In this document: positions 8,830 to 14,468 of the stretch, one piece after another | Layout of the letters: the number at the start of each line of letters is the position of its first letter | How positions within the stretch are numbered: position 1 is the first letter of the stretch | DNA from: DATLGB01 sp038258425 | GTDB lineage: Bacteria; Actinomycetota; Thermoleophilia; Solirubrobacterales; Solirubrobacteraceae | Assembly: GCA_038258425.1 (NCBI GenBank) | Contig: JBBSPV010000029.1 | Coordinates: 1-49,698, forward strand | DNA: 49,698 nt | Reading direction: 5' to 3' | The notes under the pieces: generated by a model | Told to the model about the DNA's origin: nothing | The model's input: the letters and a program-made list of their open reading frames with translations, nothing else | The model's database searches: none | Made by a program: the position numbers and the translations under genes

Positions 8830-8910
8830 GGAGATTCCTCGGGGGCCCGCCTGCGCCGGACACGGCCGGTCCGCGGGAGCCGCGATCGCACCGGGCCGGC
8901 TCCGGCACCT
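8830..8910. repeat. Dispersed 81-bp repeat, copy A1
   Basis: The first unit of a tandem pair between the PBP stop and thiL. The outer parts are nearly identical to A2 and recognisable in a third copy at 36199-36275: a CGCCGGACACGG core, a variable centre of about 19 nt, and a GCCGGCTCCG end. It does not look like a known insertion sequence. No transposase is present. Confidence 0.85.
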
Positions 8911-8991
8911 GGAGATTCCTCGGGGGCCCGCCTGCGCCGGACACGGCCGGTCCGCGGGAGCTGCGATCACCCCGGGCCGGCTCCGGCACCC
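8911..8991. repeat. Dispersed 81-bp repeat, copy A2
   Basis: A tandem copy directly abutting A1 and ending just before the PBP stop codon. It differs from A1 at a handful of positions, mostly in the central variable part (about 8941-8975). The pair fills almost the whole 178-bp gap between thiL and the PBP gene. Confidence 0.85.
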
Positions 8992-11235
8992 CTAGCGCCC
9001 GGGCGTCGGCTGCGGCGGCGACTCGTACAGCGCCGGGTCGTAACCCGTGCCGCCGTTGCCGCCCGTGCCGCCGTTGCCGCCCGTCCCGTCCTTGCCGCCC
9101 GTTCCCGTTCCCGTTCCCGTTCCCGTTCCCGTTCCCGTCCCCGTCCCCGTCCCAACCCCGGTGCCCGTGCCGGTGCCCGTGCCGGGCGTGCTCGTGCCCT
9201 GGCCGCCCTGCTCGGAGTTGTCGCCGGGGCCGCCGGGCACGACGGTGCCGCTGCCGTCGGGCGAGGTGCTGCCGGTGCTGCCCTTGCCGCCCTCGTAGCG
9301 GCCGAAGAACGGCTGCGCCCGGAAGGGCGTCTTCGGCGGCTTGAAGCTGCCGCAGGAGCCGCCGACGGCGCGACGCATGTAGTCGCCCCAGATCTCGGCG
9401 GGGTAGGTGCCGCCGGCGACCTGGGAGCCGTGGTAGAGCGTGCCCATCTCGACGCGGGAGTTCGGGAAGCCGACCCAGACGGCGGTGGTCAGGCGCGGCG
9501 TGAAGCCGACGAACCACGCGTCCGTGTTCTGGTCCGTCGTGCCCGTCTTGCCGGCCGCGGGACACTGGATCTGCGCGCTCGTGCCCGTGCCCTGCTGCAC
9601 GTTCTGCTGCAGGATCTTCGTCGCCTCGGCGGTCACGCCGTCGGAGAAGCGCCGCTCGCCGAACGGGCGCAGCTTCTTCGGCAGGTCCTTGCCCTCGAGC
9701 ACCTTGCCGTCGGCCTCGCGGATCTTCGTGATCGCGATCGGCTTGTGGTAGACGCCGCCGGAGGCGATCGTCGCGTAGGCCGTGGCCATCTCGAGCGGGG
9801 AGACCCCGCGGGTCAGACCGCCGAGCGTCTCGGCCGGATAGCCGTTGAGCTTCGTCTCGATGCCGAGCCTCTTGGCCGTCTCGGCGACCTTGTCCGGGCC
9901 GAGGTCGAGGGCGAGCTGCTCGTAGACGGAGTTGTCCGAGCGCAGGGTCGCCCGCACCAGGTTCATCGAGCCGCCGTAGGTGCCGTCGTAGGTCTTGACG
10001 TCGATCGGGCCCCAGCGTGGGTCGGTGAACTTCAGGGGCTTCGAGACGTAGGTGGTCGACGTCGGGCTCACGCCGCGGTCGAGGGCGGTCATCAGCGCCA
10101 TGACCTTGAACGACGACCCGGGCTGGCGATGCCCCTGGGCGGCGAGGTTGAACTTCGACTTGCCGTAGTCGGCCGAGGACGCCATCGCCTCGATCTGGCC
10201 GTTGGATGGATCCACGCTCACGATCGCCGAGGACGGCCCGACGCCGGCGAGGCGCCCGGCGATCGCTTCGCGCGCCTCGCGCTGCTTGTCGAGGTCGACC
10301 GTCGTGAAGACGCGCAGGCCGCCGCGCTTGACCTCGCGGCGCGGGAAGGACTCGTAGAGCTTGTCCTGCACGTAGTCGAAGAAGAAGCCCTCGCGGCGCT
10401 TCTGGAAGTACGTCGACATGTCGACCTTCAGCGACTTGGCCATGGCCGTCGTCGCGCGCGCCCGGGTGATGTAGTGCTGCTTGGCCATCGCCGCCAGGAC
10501 CTCGTTGCGGCGCTTCTTGGCCGCCCGCGGGGAGCGCACCGGCGAGTACTCCGACGGGGCCTGCGGCAGACCGGCGAGCAGCGCGGACTGCCCGAGCGTC
10601 AGCTGCCCGGGCGCCTTGTTGAAGTACGTCTTCGCCGCCGCCCAGACGCCGATCGCGGACTGCCCGCCGTAGGTGCCGTAGGGCACCGTGTTGAGGTAGG
10701 TGTTGAGGATCCAGGCCTTGGAGTGCTCGCCCTCGAGCTCCTCCGCGAGCTTGGCCTCGCGGATCTTGCGGGTGTAGGTCTTCTCGTCGGAGATGTAGAG
10801 GTTGCGGATCAGCTGCTGGGTGATCGTCGAGGCGCCCTCGACCTGGTGGCCGGCCTCGGCGTTGCGCACCGCGGCGCGAGCGATGCCGTAGTAGTCGACG
10901 CCCTTGTGCTTGTAGAAGCGGGAGTCCTCGATCGCGACCGTCGCGTCCTTGAGCTTCTGGGGGATCTGGGAGTTCGGAATCGCCTTGCGCAGCTCGTCGG
11001 CCTGGATGACGCCGAGCCGCCGGCCGTCGGACGCGTAGACGATGGAGAAGCCGCCGGGGTCGCGAGGCTTGAGCGAGTCCAGCGGCGGGGCGGATGCCGC
11101 GATGGAGAGCACGTAGCCGACGGCGGACATCGCGCCGACGCCGGCGAGCACGAGCACGACGACCAGCGCGAGCAGGACCTTGCTGCGCGGCTTGCCGCGC
11201 GAACGGCGGCGTCGGGTGCGTTGGGAACGACTCAC
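8992..11235 (-). CDS. Class A penicillin-binding protein (transglycosylase/transpeptidase)
   Basis: A bifunctional peptidoglycan synthase of 747 residues. A basic cytoplasmic tail (1-18) precedes the membrane anchor (about 19-45). The GT51 glycosyltransferase domain (about 75-245) has the catalytic Glu103 in EDSRFYKHKG, the STITQQL motif near 136-142 and the second acidic motif near KLAEELE. The transpeptidase domain (about 330-600) has SSFK with nucleophile Ser374, SDN at 433-435 and KTG at 563-565. The tail after about 640 is a Gly/Thr/Asn repeat, including at least ten GT dipeptides, ending ...PPQPTPGR. The tail is probably a flexible wall-spanning region. The start is GTG 11235, with a TACCCT hexamer 13 nt upstream inside the mscS 3' hairpin. 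Confidence 0.95.
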   Translation of the reverse strand: MSRSQRTRRRRSRGKPRSKVLLALVVVLVLAGVGAMSAVGYVLSIAASAPPLDSLKPRDPGGFSIVYASDGRRLGVIQADELRKAIPNSQIPQKLKDATVAIEDSRFYKHKGVDYYGIARAAVRNAEAGHQVEGASTITQQLIRNLYISDEKTYTRKIREAKLAEELEGEHSKAWILNTYLNTVPYGTYGGQSAIGVWAAAKTYFNKAPGQLTLGQSALLAGLPQAPSEYSPVRSPRAAKKRRNEVLAAMAKQHYITRARATTAMAKSLKVDMSTYFQKRREGFFFDYVQDKLYESFPRREVKRGGLRVFTTVDLDKQREAREAIAGRLAGVGPSSAIVSVDPSNGQIEAMASSADYGKSKFNLAAQGHRQPGSSFKVMALMTALDRGVSPTSTTYVSKPLKFTDPRWGPIDVKTYDGTYGGSMNLVRATLRSDNSVYEQLALDLGPDKVAETAKRLGIETKLNGYPAETLGGLTRGVSPLEMATAYATIASGGVYHKPIAITKIREADGKVLEGKDLPKKLRPFGERRFSDGVTAEATKILQQNVQQGTGTSAQIQCPAAGKTGTTDQNTDAWFVGFTPRLTTAVWVGFPNSRVEMGTLYHGSQVAGGTYPAEIWGDYMRRAVGGSCGSFKPPKTPFRAQPFFGRYEGGKGSTGSTSPDGSGTVVPGGPGDNSEQGGQGTSTPGTGTGTGTGVGTGTGTGTGTGTGTGTGTGGKDGTGGNGGTGGNGGTGYDPALYESPPQPTPGR
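9098..9180 (-). repeat. Hexanucleotide GGGAAC/GGGGAC repeat with G-quadruplex potential
   Basis: On the coding (minus) strand, units of GGGAAC and GGGGAC repeat about ten times and encode the Gly-Thr tail of the PBP. Runs of three or four G every six bases satisfy the G-quadruplex pattern on the mRNA-like strand. Unit gain or loss would keep the reading frame. Confidence 0.8.
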
Positions 11236-11250
11236 GGCGGAAGTCCGAAG

Positions 11251-11293
11251 GGTAGGGCTCGGGATTCGACCCTTCGGCCCCGAATCCCTACCC
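11251..11293 (-). terminator. Bulged hairpin at the mscS 3' end
   Basis: Outer arms GGGTA and TACCC and inner arms GGGATTCG and CGAATCCC form a 13-bp stem with a 6-nt bulge and a 12-nt loop. The mscS stop codon lies in one arm. There is no T-run, as is usual in very GC-rich genomes. The alternative pairing CCGAAGGGT/ACCCTTCGG (11246-11276) overlaps it, and the candidate PBP -10 element (11254..11249) lies within the structure. Confidence 0.55.
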
Positions 11294-12058
11294 GTGCGGG
11301 GGAAGTGCGCTCGCCTGGTGGAGCACGTGCAGGCAGCGGGCGCGCAGCTCGGCCTCGCGCGCGTCGCGCTCGCCGGCGGTCGTGGTCCCGTCCGTGACGT
11401 CGATGCGGATGCCTTCCGGCGTCGCCTCGGCGACGCTGACGGTCCCCTCGAGCGCGGCCGTGGCCGTGCGGACGTCGGCGTCGGGGGCGAGCCAGACGCT
11501 GGCGGAGACCGTCAGCGGCTCGGGGGCCAGCGAGTCGTTGCGCAGGACGCTCGAGACGACCCGGTCGTTGGGCACGACCACGCGACGGCCGGTGCCGGGG
11601 CGCAGCACGGTGTAGCTCAGCGTCACGTCCTCCACGACGCCGGAGACCTCCTCGAGCTCGACGTGGTCGCCGAGCCGCACGGGCTGGGTGATGGCGATCA
11701 TGAGGCCCGCGACGACGTTGGCCAGCGTCTGGCGGGCGGCGAAGCCGACGATCGCCGCGGCGAGGGCGGTCGACGTGAGCAGGGCGCTGCCGACCGCCCG
11801 GACGGCGTCGAACTTCGACAGGGCGATGGCGAGGCCGACGGTGAGCACGACGGCGTAGACGAGGCGCTCGACGAGGGCGAGGCGCGTCTCCGTGCCGGCG
11901 GTCAGCTCGTCGCGCAGGACGGCCTCGGCCGCCCGGCGCGCATGGCGGGCGAACAGCGTCCGCAGGACCCACACCACGAGCAGGGCGAGGGCGATGGCGA
12001 CGCCCGCGCCGACCCAGTCGCTCGTGGTGACGGCCGGGGCAGCATCCCGGGCCGACAT
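11288..12058 (-). CDS. Small-conductance mechanosensitive channel (MscS family)
   Basis: A 256-residue membrane channel that opens under membrane tension and releases osmolytes. There are predicted transmembrane helices at about 15-36 and 66-85. The pore-lining helix near 92-120 is Ala/Gly rich and continues into the family signature F-A-A-R-Q-T-L-A-N-V-V-A-G. The beta domain follows with P-V-R-L-G-D-H-V-E and VVVPNDRVVSSVLRN. The length is typical of short MscS proteins. The ATG start shares the CATG tetranucleotide with the divergent HAD gene. A TAGGGT hexamer ends 8 nt before the start (12072..12067), consistent with leaderless expression. Confidence 0.9.
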   Translation of the reverse strand: MSARDAAPAVTTSDWVGAGVAIALALLVVWVLRTLFARHARRAAEAVLRDELTAGTETRLALVERLVYAVVLTVGLAIALSKFDAVRAVGSALLTSTALAAAIVGFAARQTLANVVAGLMIAITQPVRLGDHVELEEVSGVVEDVTLSYTVLRPGTGRRVVVPNDRVVSSVLRNDSLAPEPLTVSASVWLAPDADVRTATAALEGTVSVAEATPEGIRIDVTDGTTTAGERDAREAELRARCLHVLHQASALPPHG

Positions 12059-12746
12059 GGCGCAGCACCCTACCCCCCGCGCGTTGTTGCTCGACTGCCT
12101 CGGGACGCTCGTGCGGCTCGAGCCGCCGGCGCCGCGGCTGCGGGCCGCGCTCGTCGAGCGCCTGGGCGTCGACGTCGGCGCGGAGGCGGCCGGCGCGGCG
12201 ATGCGGGCGGAGATCGCCGCCTACCGCGCCGGCATGCACACGGCGGTCGACCGCACGGCGCTCGCCCGCCTGCGACGGCACTGCGCGAGCGTGGTGCGCG
12301 ACGCGCTGCCGCCGCTGCGCGAGACGGGCCTCGAGGCCGTCGAGGCGGCGCTGCTGCAGGCGCTGACGTTCGAGCCCTTCGAGGAGGTCCCGCGGGTGCT
12401 CGCCGCGTGGCGGGCGGCCGGGCTGCGGCTCGTGGTGGTCTCCAACTGGGACGTCTCCCTCCACGAGGTCCTCGCGCGCACCGGGCTCGACGCGCAGCTC
12501 GACGGCGCGGTCGCCTCGGCCGAGGTCGGAGCGGCCAAGCCCGATCCCCGGCCGCTGCGGCGGGGGCTGGAGCTCGCCGGGGTCGGGGCGGCGGAGGCGT
12601 GGCTCGTGGGCGACTCGCCGGAGTCCGACGTCGCCGGCGCGCTCGCCGCGGGCGTCCGGCCCGTGCTCGTGGACCGGGCGGGCAAGCTCGGCCCCCAGGC
12701 CGACGGCGTCCTGGTCGTCGCCTCGCTCGCCGCGCTGTCGCCCTGA
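12057..12746 (+). CDS. HAD-superfamily hydrolase (subfamily IA-like)
   Basis: A 229-residue cytoplasmic protein. Motif I is at 13-17 (D-C-L-G-T), motif II is the VVVSNWD segment, motif III is the Lys of GAAKPD, and motif IV is the GDSPESD segment. The helical cap between motifs I and II is typical of subfamily I. The second Asp of motif I (DxDxT) is Leu here, so it is not a standard phosphomonoesterase; dehalogenase- and phosphonatase-like members also lack that Asp. ATG 12057 is the only good start, because motif I begins nine codons later. Its start codon overlaps that of divergent mscS. The substrate cannot be predicted. Confidence 0.85.
   Translation: MAQHPTPRALLLDCLGTLVRLEPPAPRLRAALVERLGVDVGAEAAGAAMRAEIAAYRAGMHTAVDRTALARLRRHCASVVRDALPPLRETGLEAVEAALLQALTFEPFEEVPRVLAAWRAAGLRLVVVSNWDVSLHEVLARTGLDAQLDGAVASAEVGAAKPDPRPLRRGLELAGVGAAEAWLVGDSPESDVAGALAAGVRPVLVDRAGKLGPQADGVLVVASLAALSP
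12067..12072 (-). promoter_or_regulatory. Predicted -10 hexamer TAGGGT for leaderless mscS
   Basis: On the minus strand the hexamer ends 8 nt before the mscS ATG and lies inside the first codons of the HAD gene. Thus the promoter of one gene is coding sequence of the other. Confidence 0.45.
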
Positions 12747-12761
12747 GCCCGCGCGGGGCCC

Positions 12762-12767
12762 TACCGT
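12762..12767 (+). promoter_or_regulatory. Predicted -10 hexamer TACCGT for leaderless CPBP gene
   Basis: It ends 6 nt before ATG 12774, with no ribosome-binding site between. It is one example of the recurring TANNNT-N6-10-start pattern. Confidence 0.5.
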
Positions 12768-12773
12768 TGCCGC

Positions 12774-13709
12774 ATGGCGAGCGACGAGCAGGGCCGGACG
12801 CTCTGGGCCCGGCCGCAGGCGCCGGCCTTCGGGGACGCCGCCCCACCGCCGGCCGATCCGGCCGCCCGCGAGCCCGCCGGCCCGGACCCGCAGGAACAGC
12901 TGCCCGTCGACGCGGTCCTCGGCCCCGAGCACGCCCCGCTGCTGTTCGTCTGGTGGGCCCCGTTCGTCGCGCTCTTCGCCGCCCTGGCCGGCGCGGTCGT
13001 CGCCTTCGGCGTGCTCGCCGCGATCATCGGCGGCAACGCGGACGGTCCGGAGCTCACCCTGACCGCGACCTTCGTCCAGGACGCCTTCCTCTTCCTCGCG
13101 GCGCTCGCCTTCGCGCGCTTGGGCCGGGGTCCGGGGGGCCTTGGCACCCTCGGCTGGCGCCGCGTGGGTCTCAAGCGGGGCCTGCTGTGGGCCGCCGCCA
13201 TCTTCGTCGCCTTCTACGTCGCCACGGCGATCTACGCCGTGGTGTTCAGCGTCTCGGAGCAGGACGACCTGGCCGAGACGCTCGGCGCCAAGGACGGCGC
13301 CGTCGCTCTCGTCGCCGTCACGCTGCTCGTCACCGTCGCCGCGCCGATCGTCGAGGAGACGTTCTTCCGCGGCTTTCTCTTCGGCGCCCTGTGGCGCTGG
13401 AAGGGCTGGGTGCTCGGGGCCGTCGTGTCCGGCGTGATGTTCGGGCTCGTGCACGCGGGCGGCACGTCCGCGATCTTCCTGCCCCCGCTCGCCATCCTCG
13501 GCTTCCTGCTCGCCTACCTCTACTACCGCACGGGCTCGCTGCTGCCCGGTATGGGTGTGCACGCGTTCAACAACGCGCTCGCGCTCGGGGTGACCCTGAA
13601 GTGGGAGTCCTGGCAGGTGCTGCTCGCCGTGCTCGCGGCGCCGGTGATCGTCGTCGCCCTCGCCTCGCGGCTCTCGCTGGGCCGTCCGTCCGTCCCTCTG
13701 GCGGCGTAG
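12774..13709 (+). CDS. CPBP-family intramembrane metalloprotease (CAAX/Abi-like)
   Basis: A 311-residue protein. The first ~45 residues are polar, Pro/Ala-rich and cytoplasmic. Around six to eight hydrophobic helices follow. The three motifs of the CPBP/Rce1 family are present: E-E-T-F-F-R-G-F (two adjacent Glu then FxxxG), F-G-L-V-H-A-G with the second metal-site His, and M-G-V-H-A-F-N-N with the His/Asn motif. In bacteria these proteins often process or protect against small peptides, or act as membrane maturation factors; the substrate here is unknown. A TACCGT hexamer 6 nt upstream of the ATG suggests leaderless expression. pyrE follows after 13 bp. Confidence 0.9.
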   Translation: MASDEQGRTLWARPQAPAFGDAAPPPADPAAREPAGPDPQEQLPVDAVLGPEHAPLLFVWWAPFVALFAALAGAVVAFGVLAAIIGGNADGPELTLTATFVQDAFLFLAALAFARLGRGPGGLGTLGWRRVGLKRGLLWAAAIFVAFYVATAIYAVVFSVSEQDDLAETLGAKDGAVALVAVTLLVTVAAPIVEETFFRGFLFGALWRWKGWVLGAVVSGVMFGLVHAGGTSAIFLPPLAILGFLLAYLYYRTGSLLPGMGVHAFNNALALGVTLKWESWQVLLAVLAAPVIVVALASRLSLGRPSVPLAA

Positions 13710-13712
13710 GGT
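13707..13712 (+). promoter_or_regulatory. Predicted -10 hexamer TAGGGT for pyrE
   Basis: The hexamer includes the CPBP stop codon and ends 10 nt before the pyrE ATG. pyrE may therefore have its own leaderless transcript as well as read-through from the upstream gene. Confidence 0.35.
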
Positions 13713-13722
13713 CCTGCGCCGG

Positions 13723-14301
13723 ATGGGCGCCCGGGAGGAGCTGATCGGCCAGCTGCGCGAGCACGCGCTCGTCGTCGGCGACGTGACGCTGACCTCCGGC
13801 CGCACCGCGCAGTACTACGTGGACGCCAAGCGGGCCATCCTGCGGCCCGCGGGGTTCCGGGCGCTCGCCGCGCTCCTGGCGGAGCGCGCGGCGGCGGTGG
13901 GCGCCACCGCGGTCGGCGGGCTCACGCTCGGCGCCGACGCGCCGGCCTGCGCGGCGCTCGCCGGCGGGGCGGACGTCAAGGCGTTCTTCGTCCGCAAGGA
14001 GGCGAAGGGCCACGGCCTGCAGCGCCGTGTCGAGGGTCCGCCGCTGGCGCCGGGCGAGCGCTGCCTCGTCGTCGAGGACGTCGTCACCACGGGCGGCTCG
14101 ACCGTGCAGGCGATCGAGGCCGTGCTCGAGGCCGGGCTGACGGTCGCCGGCGTCGTCACGGTGCTCGACCGGCTCGCGGGCGGGGAGGCGGCCATCGCGG
14201 CCGCCTCGGGCGGGGCCCCGTACACCGCGCTCGCGACGATCGACGACGTGTACCCCGAGCGCCCGGACCGCGAGGCTGCGCCGGAGGTTCGGCCCGGTTA
14301 G
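13723..14301 (+). CDS. pyrE: Orotate phosphoribosyltransferase
   Basis: It transfers the phosphoribosyl group of PRPP to orotate, making OMP in pyrimidine synthesis. The 192-residue length is normal. The N-terminal F/V-T-L-T-S-G-R-T segment appears as DVTLTSGRTAQYYVD. The catalytic Lys loop F-F-V-R-K-E-A-K-G-H-G is present. The PRPP-binding signature V-V-E-D-V-V-T-T-G-G-S-T is at about 107-118. Other pyr genes are absent, so it stands alone here. It starts 13 bp after the CPBP gene. Confidence 0.95.
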   Translation: MGAREELIGQLREHALVVGDVTLTSGRTAQYYVDAKRAILRPAGFRALAALLAERAAAVGATAVGGLTLGADAPACAALAGGADVKAFFVRKEAKGHGLQRRVEGPPLAPGERCLVVEDVVTTGGSTVQAIEAVLEAGLTVAGVVTVLDRLAGGEAAIAAASGGAPYTALATIDDVYPERPDREAAPEVRPG

Positions 14302-14468
14302 CTTGCCCGGCGCTCGCCGGCTCCGTGCCGGCGATCGCTCCAGCGCCGCCGACGACCGGCGCACGTTCTCGGTGGCGGGGGGGCTGCGACCCGGGCGCTG
14401 GAGGGGGTGGCCGGTGGCGGCAGACGCAAGCCGGACCGCCCTCCCCGCCGCCGTGCCATCCTCAGGGT
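14302..14468 (+). other. Intergenic hairpins between pyrE and the TgpA-like gene
   Basis: Two inverted repeats lie here. CGCCGG (14315-14320) and CCGGCG (14328-14333) form a short hairpin that may terminate pyrE. CTCCAGCGCC (14338-14347) and GGCGCTGGAG (14394-14403) are perfect 10-nt arms around a 46-nt G-rich loop. A CATCCT hexamer at 14457-14462 ends 6 nt before the GTG of the next gene and is its likely -10 element. Confidence 0.5.

Noticed and set aside
8814..8891. ATG 8891 as start of ThiL
   Set aside because: The extra residues are encoded by the dispersed repeat and are Arg-rich; the conserved ThiL opening begins at GTG 8813.
9098..9180. CRISPR-like array or variable-number repeat outside genes
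   Set aside because: The repeat is in frame inside the PBP gene, with a 6-nt period and no spacers.
8578..11397. Long plus-strand open frame across thiL, the repeats and the PBP gene
   Set aside because: It is antisense to the PBP and crosses several gene boundaries. The Pro-Val and Arg-Ser runs come from the hexamer repeat read backwards.
11232..13805. Long minus-strand open frame opposite HAD and CPBP genes
   Set aside because: Both plus-strand genes have complete family motifs. The frame is a GC-rich shadow.
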